Origin: Candidatus Nomurabacteria bacterium
GTDB taxonomy: Bacteria; Patescibacteriota; Minisyncoccia; Phycocordibacterales; UBA9973
Reading direction: 5' to 3'
Assembly (NCBI GenBank): GCA_027327845.1
Contig: DAHVYC010000023.1
Coordinates: 1-7,918, forward strand
DNA: 7,918 bases
A model generated the notes under the pieces. That model did no database searches and was not told the DNA's origin. It saw nothing but the letters and a program-made list of their open reading frames with translations. Below, in pieces: positions 1-5,051 of the stretch. A program made the position numbers and the translations under genes. Each line of letters begins with the position of its first letter. Within the stretch, counting starts at the first letter, position 1.

Positions 1-19
1 TGCTTATTATTGATTCCAT
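1..19 (-). CDS. Probable start of ATP synthase subunit b (atpF), partial
   Basis: An ATG with its reading frame open to the window edge begins 107 nt after the atpE stop and encodes only M-E-S-I-I-S before the sequence ends. The short peptide cannot identify a family by itself. The assignment rests on position: in bacterial atp operons subunit b normally follows subunit c, and CPR b subunits often begin with a short acidic N-terminus before the membrane segment. No Shine-Dalgarno motif precedes it, as for most genes here. It could be a chance ATG with the true start further left. Confidence 0.4.
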
Positions 20-57
20 TGAAAAATTGAATTAAAAAATAATATTTATAATTTCTC

Positions 58-85
58 TATATAACGGGCACCAGCAAAGATTCAA
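58..85 (-). promoter_or_regulatory. Possible internal promoter between atpE and atpF
   Basis: On the minus strand TTGAAT (80-85) is followed after 16 bp by TATATA (58-63). The hexamers match the sigma-70 consensus at 4 and about 4-5 positions. Transcription would start near position 51, about 32 nt before the putative atpF start. In AT-rich DNA such matches occur by chance, and the -35 overlaps a hairpin arm, so this is tentative. Confidence 0.27.
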
Positions 86-116
86 AACTTAAAAAATTTT
101 TAAATTTTAAATCTTT
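76..116 (-). repeat. AT-rich hairpin just after atpE
   Basis: Positions 76-87 and 105-116 form a 12-bp stem that is perfect except for one G·T pair on the minus strand. The enclosed 15 nt at 89-103 are themselves palindromic around a single base, so the stem can continue almost to the tip. It begins 10 nt after the atpE stop codon. There is no run of T after it on the minus strand, so it does not look like a standard intrinsic terminator. A 3' stability or processing hairpin for atpE mRNA is the more likely role, by inference. Confidence 0.6.
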
Positions 117-126
117 CAACTGCCAG

Positions 127-339
127 CTATATCGAGAAGGCTATGACAAGGGCGTAAATGGCGATAGCTTCGGCGAAGGCGCACGCAAGAAGCATTGGCA
201 CCAAAATCTTGCCGGCTGCTTCAGGATTGCGACCGATCGATTCCATCGCTTTTGAGCCTATCCAACCAATGGACACAGCAGGACCAATAGCTCCTACTGC
301 CATGACAACTGCCTTTGCGAAAGGTGTTAATTGTTCCAT
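127..339 (-). CDS. atpE: ATP synthase Fo subunit c
   Basis: This 70-residue hairpin protein is the c subunit, which forms the rotating membrane ring of F1Fo ATP synthase. Two hydrophobic helices (about 7-29 and 47-69) are joined by the polar loop R-N-P-E (37-40), the family hallmark for contact with the F1 stalk. The ion-carrying carboxylate is E57 in helix 2. The sodium ligands known from Ilyobacter (Gln in helix 1, Ser after the Glu) are replaced here by I24 and A58, so a proton-binding ring is predicted. The length is typical. It follows atpB after a 103-bp structured gap and precedes a probable atpF. The start is an ATG without a Shine-Dalgarno motif. It is the only gene here that clearly ends in TAG; the other visible stops are TAA. 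Confidence 0.96.
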   Translation of the reverse strand: MEQLTPFAKAVVMAVGAIGPAVSIGWIGSKAMESIGRNPEAAGKILVPMLLACAFAEAIAIYALVIAFSI

Positions 340-344
340 AATTT

Positions 345-362
345 TTTAGCCTGAAAGCTAAA
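345..362 (-). promoter_or_regulatory. Small hairpin immediately before the atpE start
   Basis: On the minus strand TTTAGC and GCTAAA form a perfect 6-bp stem with a 6-nt loop, TTTCAG. The stem ends five bases before the atpE ATG (337-339), inside the region a ribosome would cover. No Shine-Dalgarno sequence is present. A role in controlling or enhancing c-subunit translation is inference. Confidence 0.5.
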
Positions 363-401
363 TTAGCTGATAATGACGACCTTCTCTATTAAAAAGAGTA
401 G

Positions 402-434
402 ATCTGCTTTAGGCACTTTATGCCCAAGGCAGAT
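402..434 (-). repeat. Strong intercistronic hairpin between atpB and atpE
   Basis: Read on the minus strand, six pairs (ATCTGC/GCAGAT), one C/A mismatch and seven more pairs (TTGGGCA/TGCCTAA, one G·U) enclose the loop TAAAG. The structure starts 8 nt after the atpB stop codon. A TTTTT run follows about 6 nt beyond the stem, so partial termination or attenuation is possible, but the spacing is poor for a full terminator. A processing or mRNA-stability element that separates atpB from atpE expression fits the need for many c subunits per enzyme. Confidence 0.7.
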
Positions 435-442
435 ATACCCTC

Positions 443-1363
443 TTAAACTGTCGAGACTTCTTGATTTCCTTTTTCCATTTCTTCTATATCCTCTATCAAA
501 TTGGTTTCCGAATGATGTTCCTCATCATGGTCCGAAGCGCCAATAGTAAAATAAACGACAAGCAAAATGGAAAAAATAAGCGCCTGTATTACGCCGACTA
601 ATATCTCAAGGAAGATGAACGGGATCGGCACGACATACCCGACCAAGGCTGCCATAGATACAAGCAGAACTTCTCCGGCGAAAACATTTCCAAAGAGACG
701 GAAAGAAAGCGAAGCCACTTTCGCGAATTCGCCTACTATTTCTATTAAACCCACAAAGAACGTAATAGGAGCCACTAGGATAACCGTCGGTTCCTTTCTG
801 ACCTTTTTCCAGATATCTCCTAATACTCTTATATTAACATATTTATTAAAAGTCTTCCATAAACCTATAGAAAAAACGCCAAATACATTAGCGCCTATTA
901 CCGCCATTATCGCTAGGGCTAAAGTGGTATTTATATCGGCTGTTCCACCACGCAAAAATGAAATAAAAGAAAGTCCTTCTTTTCCTCTCTCCAGAAGACC
1001 TAAACCGCCCAACGGCACTAAGCCGATCCAGTTATTTACCAGAATAAATACGAAAACCGAAATTGCTATAGGAAAAATTTTTACCGAAAGTTTTCTATCA
1101 TTAGTGACCTGATCGCATAGAGATAAAGCTCCTTCTACTATTACTTCAAAAAAATTCTGAATCCCTTTTGGAATTTCTTTAAGCTTCGAACGAACTACCA
1201 GTGACAATATGACGATAATTATGACTGCAACCCAGCTCGTAATCAGGGCATTGGTTATCGTCAGATTCTGATGATGATAAACCGGCTCTGCAAAGAGTGT
1301 GGTTTCTCTTGATATGTGTTCTTGAGCTATACCTCCTGTAATATTATTTTCTTCTTGGGTCAT
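443..1363 (-). CDS. atpB: ATP synthase Fo subunit a
   Basis: This 306-residue polytopic membrane protein is the stator subunit that carries the two proton half-channels facing the c ring. The signature is S-F-R-L-F-G-N-V-F-A-G-E (220-231), with the essential arginine at R222 (E. coli R210). Q260 in the last membrane helix matches the conserved Gln of V-I-Q-A-L-I-F. Hydrophobic helices lie at about 40-58, 93-117, 146-168, 193-214, 225-245 and 247-274. A hydrophilic tail of about 30 residues (276-306), rich in Glu, Asp and His, follows the last helix where E. coli subunit a has only a few residues. The gene starts 8 bp after the atpZ-like stop and has no Shine-Dalgarno motif, which suggests co-transcription. 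Confidence 0.96.
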   Translation of the reverse strand: MTQEENNITGGIAQEHISRETTLFAEPVYHHQNLTITNALITSWVAVIIIVILSLVVRSKLKEIPKGIQNFFEVIVEGALSLCDQVTNDRKLSVKIFPIAISVFVFILVNNWIGLVPLGGLGLLERGKEGLSFISFLRGGTADINTTLALAIMAVIGANVFGVFSIGLWKTFNKYVNIRVLGDIWKKVRKEPTVILVAPITFFVGLIEIVGEFAKVASLSFRLFGNVFAGEVLLVSMAALVGYVVPIPFIFLEILVGVIQALIFSILLVVYFTIGASDHDEEHHSETNLIEDIEEMEKGNQEVSTV

Positions 1364-1371
1364 AATTATTT

Positions 1372-1641
1372 TTATTGATCTTTATTTTCACTAATATCTT
1401 TGTCTATATCTTTTTTTATTTTCGCCGAATATTTCTTTACCGCTTTCACTATCCCATAAGATGAAATCAAAAAGCCAAAACCGGCAAAAACCAAAAGAAG
1501 TATCGGGCTTGTTCCAAAATGATTATCGAGGGCCTTGCCTCCGATAAGGGCGAGCACCACAGGTATAGCTATCCAGGTCGAAACCTCGCTGAATACTTCA
1601 AGTGCAGATCCCCATCCAATATCTCTTTTATTTTTCTCCAT
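1372..1641 (-). CDS. atpZ: AtpZ/AtpI-like small membrane protein of the ATP synthase operon
   Basis: An 89-residue protein with two membrane helices (about 20-36 and 45-66) joined by the short loop G-G-K-A-L-D-N-H-F-G-T-S. This loop pattern is typical of the AtpZ / 'ATPase gene 1' family found at the head of many atp operons. Members are linked to c-ring assembly or to Mg2+/Ca2+ movement, but the function is not settled. The C-terminus is highly charged (Lys/Asp/Glu, 69-89). The ATG is the only plausible start and lies a single nucleotide after the 3' end of tRNA-Ile. This leaves no room for a ribosome-binding site outside the tRNA. It is followed by atpB after 8 bp. The family call is made from the motif and position. 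Confidence 0.85.
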   Translation of the reverse strand: MEKNKRDIGWGSALEVFSEVSTWIAIPVVLALIGGKALDNHFGTSPILLLVFAGFGFLISSYGIVKAVKKYSAKIKKDIDKDISENKDQ

Positions 1642-1642
1642 G

Positions 1643-1714
1643 TGGGCGTGGCAGGAATCGGACCTACGACCTCTGTCTTATCAGGACAGCGTTCTACCAC
1701 TGAACTACACGCCC
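1643..1714 (-). tRNA. tRNA-Ile (anticodon GAU)
   Basis: A 72-nt cloverleaf is visible on the minus strand: acceptor GGGCGTG/CACGCCC, D stem GTTC/GAAC, anticodon stem CTGTC/GACAG around the loop CTGATAA, and T stem GTAGG/CCTGC with one T·G pair. The anticodon GAT reads isoleucine codons AUC/AUU. The discriminator base is A and the CCA end is not encoded. The T loop is TCCGATT, so the nearly universal T at position 55 (pseudouridine in RNA) is C. The gene lies about 15 nt after a predicted promoter and 1 nt before the atpZ-like ATG, so it is probably the first element of the ATP synthase transcript. Confidence 0.95.
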
Positions 1715-1736
1715 GAATTGTATGCCACCCAACAAA

Positions 1737-1765
1737 AATATAACAAAAACAAGAAATTAACGCAA
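1737..1765 (-). promoter_or_regulatory. Promoter for tRNA-Ile and the atp operon
   Basis: On the minus strand TTGCGT (1760-1765) and TATATT (1737-1742) are separated by exactly 17 bp. The -10 matches the consensus at five of six positions and the -35 keeps the TTG. The predicted start, near 1730, is about 15 nt before the tRNA 5' end. It is the only good promoter between the terminator at 1786-1812 and the tRNA. Confidence 0.6.
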
Positions 1766-1785
1766 ATTTAATAAATTTTCCAAAC

Positions 1786-1812
1786 AAAAAAGAGGATTTT
1801 ATCCTCTTTTTT
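1786..1812 (-). terminator. Intrinsic terminator after the RRM gene
   Basis: AAAAAAGAGGAT and its perfect complement ATCCTCTTTTTT form a 12-bp stem around a 3-nt loop. On the minus strand the 3' arm ends in six T, giving the usual stem plus U-tract. It begins 17 nt after the RRM stop codon and separates that gene from the tRNA/atp unit. The A-run on the other side makes it potentially bidirectional, but no plus-strand gene is seen. Confidence 0.88.
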
Positions 1813-1829
1813 GTAAAGATTGCACGTTT

Positions 1830-2144
1830 TTAGTACTCTCTATTGCCTCTATTTGAAGCTCCATAACCGCCGTTTCCGCCTCTAGGAGATCTTGCCTCCA
1901 TAGGACGAGCTTCGTTTACGGTAAGTTTACGTCCCTCGAATTCCTGGTTGTTGAACATAGAGATAGCTTTTTGTGCTTCCTCGTCTGTGGACATTTCCAC
2001 AAAACCAAAACCTTTTGAGCGACCGGACATTTTGTCCATTATAATAACTGCCGATTTAACATCGCCAGCTTGTGAGAAGTGCTCTTTCAAAGCATCTTCT
2101 GTAGTGCTGTAAGGGAGACCCCCCACATATAGCTTTGTAGCCAT
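1830..2144 (-). CDS. Single-RRM RNA-binding protein with glycine-rich tail
   Basis: The 104-residue protein is one RNA recognition motif (about 3-80) followed by a short Gly/Arg/Asn-rich tail (84-104). RNP2 is L-Y-V-G-G-L (5-10) and RNP1 is K-G-F-G-F-V-E-M (44-51), with the aromatic residues that stack on single-stranded RNA (Y6, F46 and F48) in place. The layout matches the cyanobacterial Rbp/glycine-rich RNA-binding family, whose members are often cold- or stress-inducible RNA chaperones; CPR genomes also encode them. The gene has its own apparent transcription unit, with a possible -10 at 2189-2194, a leader with two hairpins and a strong terminator. A weak purine stretch, GAGAGAAG, precedes the ATG. 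The RNA target is unknown. Confidence 0.92.
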   Translation of the reverse strand: MATKLYVGGLPYSTTEDALKEHFSQAGDVKSAVIIMDKMSGRSKGFGFVEMSTDEEAQKAISMFNNQEFEGRKLTVNEARPMEARSPRGGNGGYGASNRGNREY

Positions 2145-2146
2145 AT
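2127..2146 (-). promoter_or_regulatory. Hairpin covering the start codon of the RRM gene
   Basis: On the minus strand ATATGGCT and AGCTATAT form an 8-bp stem (one G·U) with the tetraloop ACAA. The ATG (2142-2144) lies inside the 5' arm, so the start codon is base-paired when the stem forms. This could tune translation with temperature or with binding of the protein itself. The effect is inferred. Confidence 0.5.
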
Positions 2147-2158
2147 TTCTATACTTCT

Positions 2159-2179
2159 CTCGTTTTTTAAAAAAACGAG
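2159..2179 (-). repeat. Palindrome in the leader of the RRM gene
   Basis: CTCG plus a T-run and an A-run plus CGAG form a palindrome with at least 10 pairs and almost no loop. It lies in the leader 14 nt before the RRM ATG, just before the purine-rich stretch at 2153-2160. It may act as a leader hairpin or stabilise the mRNA 5' end. The T-run is inside the stem, not after it, so it is not a standard terminator. Confidence 0.6.
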
Positions 2180-2188
2180 CAAAAACTA

Positions 2189-2216
2189 ATTATAATGACC
2201 CGACTCAAATCGGATC
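2189..2216 (-). promoter_or_regulatory. Candidate -10 box and adjoining inverted repeat upstream of the RRM gene
   Basis: A perfect TATAAT lies on the minus strand at 2189-2194, about 44 nt before the RRM ATG. No -35 match is seen at 16-18 bp. Instead, the place where the spacer would be holds a 7-bp inverted repeat (GACCCGA at 2197-2203 and TCGGATC at 2210-2216, one G·T on the minus strand) with a 6-nt loop. This may be an operator or a weak 3' hairpin of prfA. The -10 is palindromic, so it could also be read on the plus strand. Confidence 0.4.
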
Positions 2217-2272
2217 GTAGATACTCTTGTCGCTCAAATCTTTTTAACAAAACTTAAACTCTTCCGAGAAAC

Positions 2273-2286
2273 TACTTTATAAAGTA
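2273..2286. repeat. 14-bp perfect palindrome downstream of prfA
   Basis: TACTTTATAAAGTA is a perfect palindrome 37 nt after the prfA stop codon. It contains only one G·C pair per arm. It could be a small operator or chance in AT-rich DNA. Apart from the leader elements already listed, I see no gene in the 179-bp gap between prfA and the RRM gene. Confidence 0.3.
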
Positions 2287-2323
2287 TGGCATAAAAACAC
2301 AAAAATAGCAATAAAAGAATATT

Positions 2324-3292
2324 TTACTCTTCTTCTGTGCCTTGTTCCCCATTTTCTAACGCGGAAATCATATCTTCTATTTCCCCGCCCATTATTTTCG
2401 GAAGATTGTGCCAAGACTTTTTGATACGATGATCCGTGACCCGATCCTGTGGAAAATTATAGGTTCTAATTTTTTCCGATCTATCGCCTGTGCCTATCTG
2501 CTCTTTTCTTTCACCTGAATACTTCGCTGCTTCTTTCTCTTCTTCCAATTGTTGCAGTTTGGCGGTCAAAATCATCATAGCTTTTTCGCGGTTAGCCAGC
2601 TGGCTTCTTTCGTTGGTAGAACGTACATCTATACCTGTCGGTTTATGTATGAGACGCACTGCCGTTTCAACCTTATTCACATTTTGTCCTCCTTTTCCTC
2701 CGGAACGCGAATATTCCATTTCTAAATCAGCCGGGTTTATGACGAAATTTACTTTTTTCCTTATAGGCAATATGGCGACTGAAGCGGTAGATGTATGCAC
2801 TCGGCCATTTTTTTCAGTAGCCGGAATCCTTTGCACTCGGTGCACTCCAGTTTCGTAACGCATCATTTTATAAATATCCTTGCCTCGTATTTCAAAACTG
2901 GCTTCTTTATATCCTCCGACGTCGCTTTTGGATTCATAATTTATTCTCCAGCTCCACCCTTTTATAGTGGAGAAAAGTTCATACATATGCGCAAGCTCCC
3001 AAGCGAAAAGCGAAGCTTCGTCGCCTCCGGCGCCGGCTCTTACCTCAAGCACTATTTCATTTGGAAATTCTTCCTCTTCTTTCTCTTTATTTAAAATATC
3101 CTGTATCTGGCTCTCCACGCCTTCTCTTTCCACTTGTATCGATTTCAACTCTTTGGCGGCCATTTCATGCAAATCGTCGTCTCCACCCATCATCTCGCGC
3201 ACTTGTACTTCCTCGCGATCCAGGCGCTCTAAAATACCCGCTAAATAGCTTGTCTTGTGATTCTTTTTTAGTTCATCGAGGTTGAGACTCAT
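2324..3292 (-). CDS. prfA: Peptide chain release factor 1
   Basis: The 322-residue protein is a class I release factor that ends translation at UAA and UAG by triggering peptidyl-tRNA hydrolysis in the ribosomal peptidyl-transferase centre. The catalytic G-G-Q is at 201-203 within S-G-G-K-G-G-Q-N-V-N. The codon-reading tripeptide P-A-T at 157-159 is the RF1 P-x-T form, not the S-P-F of RF2. R-A-G-A-G-G-D-E-A (85-93) starts domain 2. Domain 1 is short: E. coli RF1 has 360 residues and most of the difference is N-terminal. The residue before GGQ is Lys, where Ala or Pro is more common. The ATG has no Shine-Dalgarno motif, but TATAAA lies 5 nt before it. The 102-bp palindromic element occupies the upstream gap. 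Confidence 0.96.
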   Translation of the reverse strand: MSLNLDELKKNHKTSYLAGILERLDREEVQVREMMGGDDDLHEMAAKELKSIQVEREGVESQIQDILNKEKEEEEFPNEIVLEVRAGAGGDEASLFAWELAHMYELFSTIKGWSWRINYESKSDVGGYKEASFEIRGKDIYKMMRYETGVHRVQRIPATEKNGRVHTSTASVAILPIRKKVNFVINPADLEMEYSRSGGKGGQNVNKVETAVRLIHKPTGIDVRSTNERSQLANREKAMMILTAKLQQLEEEKEAAKYSGERKEQIGTGDRSEKIRTYNFPQDRVTDHRIKKSWHNLPKIMGGEIEDMISALENGEQGTEEE

Positions 3293-3309
3293 AAAATTTT
3301 ATAAAACTA

Positions 3310-3411
3310 AAATGGAGTTCCTAAAATTTTACATCTCCCTAGGTCCCACTTTGTTCCCCTAAATGCGCCCAAAGAAGGACGCAGGAGTCGAAAATTTTAG
3401 GAACTCCATTT
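3310..3411 (-). repeat. 102-bp palindromic element (ERIC/MITE-like or structured RNA) between rpmE and prfA
   Basis: Two perfect 21-bp inverted arms (3310-3330 and 3391-3411) enclose 60 bp. On the minus strand the stem continues past a 3/4-nt internal loop with CTCC/GGAG (3384-3387 with 3335-3338). It then branches into a GC-rich hairpin (3364-3370 with 3377-3383, 6-nt loop) and a weaker 4-bp hairpin (3340-3343 with 3358-3361), giving a three-way junction. One pair in the GC-rich hairpin is G·U on the minus strand but C·A on the plus strand, so RNA made from the minus strand folds better. It begins 3 nt after the bL31 stop and ends 17 nt before the prfA ATG. The core is richer in G+C than its surroundings. 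It has no ORF. Confidence 0.75.
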
Positions 3412-3414
3412 GTG

Positions 3415-3669
3415 TTATTTTTTAGCTTTTTTTACAGAAGCAGAAGCAGCTCTCTCGGCTGTAGCCTTATGGGCGAGACGGCGTTTATTGAATCGTTCAA
3501 CACGTCCGGCAGTATCCATTATTTTTTCATTTCCAGTATAGAAAGGATGGCATTTACTGCAAATTTCCATTCTGATTTCAGGCATAGTGGAACCAACTAA
3601 AAAAGAAGCTCCACATGCGCATGTAGCTTTGGTGTTCAAATCAAATTTTGGGTGTATATCTTTTTTCAT
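3415..3669 (-). CDS. rpmE: Ribosomal protein bL31, zinc-binding type
   Basis: This 84-residue protein of the large ribosomal subunit helps form the bridge between the subunits near the central protuberance. It starts M-K-K-D-I-H-P and carries the family signature C-S-K-C-H-P-F-Y-T-G, then D-T-A-G-R-V-E-R-F. Four cysteines in the spacing C-x-C and C-x-x-C mark the zinc-containing (C+) form. I place the start at the ATG at 3667-3669 because it gives the conserved N-terminus; a TTG two codons upstream is in frame but less likely. A basic Ala/Lys-rich tail of about 20 residues extends the common length of about 70. It lies 23 nt after the transglycosylase stop, probably in the same transcript, with no Shine-Dalgarno motif. 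Confidence 0.96.
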   Translation of the reverse strand: MKKDIHPKFDLNTKATCACGASFLVGSTMPEIRMEICSKCHPFYTGNEKIMDTAGRVERFNKRRLAHKATAERAASASVKKAKK

Positions 3670-3692
3670 TACCAAAGAAGACTAACACATTT

Positions 3693-5051
3693 TTAGTTGG
3701 AAAGCAAATTTATATTGCCCTGTATGGTAGATTTAAGCCTTTGCACACTTCTGCTGTAAGAGCAGCTTGATCCGCCTGAACCGTAATATTTACAGGCTGC
3801 TCTATTTTGAGCGCTTGTACTTGTCCCCACCGCACCAAGATCTCCGAGATACATTCCTGAGGCCATAAAAGCGTCATATGGAGACCAAGGATTCGGAAAA
3901 TGTCCGAGTAGGTCCTGCAACCTGTTTTCAAATAATTTCCAAGTGGAAGGTATGAATTGCGCCGGACCCATGGCTCCGCCGTAACCAGCCACTCCTGCGA
4001 TAGGACAGGATACCGCCGTATGATAAGCATTAAATCCCAAAGCATTGGTTATTTCCAAGAATGGTCCTACGTCCCGGGAAGGTTTCATTACGTTGGAATA
4101 TACTCTTCCATTCTCCTTTCCCACTCCGGCCCCGGTATCGGGATTTGTCATATAACATTGTCCTACGTTAGCCCCAAGATTGCTTTCCTGGGTAAGGATG
4201 GCAAGCAGAAATGCCGGGTCAACTCCAAGTTTGCTTTTTACCTGATTCGCATATTCGAGCGCCGTACCGAATTCTATTTTTTCCGAAATACCGGCAAGAG
4301 AAAAGAGGGCGCTTCGTATCTTGTCCGCTTGTGCTTTTTTCTGCGCAGCAAGTTTTTTATAAGCTTCTTCTTTCTGTTTGGAAATAGCTAAAAGTTGTTT
4401 TTTGTCCGCTTCGGATTTGGCTACTTGCTTTTGCGCACCTTCTAATTCAGCTTTGGCATCCGTTTCCGCATTTTGCTTTTTCTCCAGATCATTCTTTGCC
4501 ACTTCTGTTTTTGCTTTCACTCCGTTTATAATATCCACCGAAACTTTTATAGCCTGTTTAATAGAATTATAAGACTCCAAATCACTGTAAAAATCGGAAA
4601 TGCTGTTGTCGGAGAGCATTAGGTTAACTATATTATCATTATCAAATTCATTAGTATTTCGCAGCAACTGAGCTAAAGATTCGTGCTCGCTATCTATTTT
4701 ATCCGCCAGGGCATTTATAGTATTGGTCTTGTCGATTATATCTACCTTAAGCTGGGCAATGACAAGGGAACGGGCCTTAATCTTGGCCTTAAGCGCGTTT
4801 ATCTGACTGTTCAAATAATCCACATCGCCCTTGAGTGTTCCTGTCTGCTTTTTCTGTTCTGCTTGTTTATTCAAAAGGTCATTGAGCTCCGCTTCTATCT
4901 GGTTCAACTGGTTTTGACAATAAGCTTTATCTGCAGGGCTAGAAGATGTGTTTAGGGTTAAACAATCAAAAGCCGCATAGGTAGTGCTTGGAACCTGCAG
5001 AAATGGAATTAAAAATATAAAAATAAAAGCTATGACAATCTTTCTTGGCAT
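3693..5051 (-). CDS. Secreted coiled-coil lytic transglycosylase (PcsB/CwlO-like N-terminus)
   Basis: The 452-residue protein has a signal peptide (1-26, cut probably after T-T-Y-A), a long charged coiled coil (about 45-245), and a C-terminal lysozyme-like domain (about 265-452). The catalytic glutamate is probably E289 in I-L-T-Q-E-S-N-L-G. G-A-M-G-P-A-Q-F-I-P-S-T-W (359-371) is a signature of the MltB-like/SLT lytic transglycosylases, which cut the MurNAc-GlcNAc bond of peptidoglycan. The middle stretch L-S-D-N-S-I-S-D-F-Y-S-D-L-E (146-159) resembles the N-terminal domain of PcsB/CwlO hydrolases, which in other bacteria are switched on by FtsEX. Control by FtsEX is an inference, as neither gene is in the window. 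Cysteines at 298, 349, 420 and 430 could form disulfides outside the cell. The start is supported by the signal peptide. Confidence 0.86.
   Translation of the reverse strand: MPRKIVIAFIFIFLIPFLQVPSTTYAAFDCLTLNTSSSPADKAYCQNQLNQIEAELNDLLNKQAEQKKQTGTLKGDVDYLNSQINALKAKIKARSLVIAQLKVDIIDKTNTINALADKIDSEHESLAQLLRNTNEFDNDNIVNLMLSDNSISDFYSDLESYNSIKQAIKVSVDIINGVKAKTEVAKNDLEKKQNAETDAKAELEGAQKQVAKSEADKKQLLAISKQKEEAYKKLAAQKKAQADKIRSALFSLAGISEKIEFGTALEYANQVKSKLGVDPAFLLAILTQESNLGANVGQCYMTNPDTGAGVGKENGRVYSNVMKPSRDVGPFLEITNALGFNAYHTAVSCPIAGVAGYGGAMGPAQFIPSTWKLFENRLQDLLGHFPNPWSPYDAFMASGMYLGDLGAVGTSTSAQNRAACKYYGSGGSSCSYSRSVQRLKSTIQGNINLLSN

Noticed and set aside
127..339. Sodium-driven c ring, because the sequence resembles the Ilyobacter c subunit
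   Set aside because: The Gln in helix 1 and the Ser after the Glu that bind sodium are Ile and Ala here.
567..1112. Long plus-strand open frame opposite atpB
   Set aside because: It is antisense to a clear subunit a gene, with no recognisable motif or start signal; other plus-strand frames are rejected for the same reason.
2324..3292. RF2 or a stand-alone rescue factor (ArfB-like)
   Set aside because: P-A-T at the codon-reading position and the full domain set indicate RF1.
3339..3370. Four G-runs on the minus strand in the palindromic element, possible G-quadruplex
   Set aside because: Loops of 8, 8 and 5 nt are long, and the same bases are better explained by hairpin pairing.
3670..3675. 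TTG start two codons upstream for bL31
   Set aside because: The ATG at 3667-3669 gives the conserved M-K-K-D-I-H-P N-terminus.
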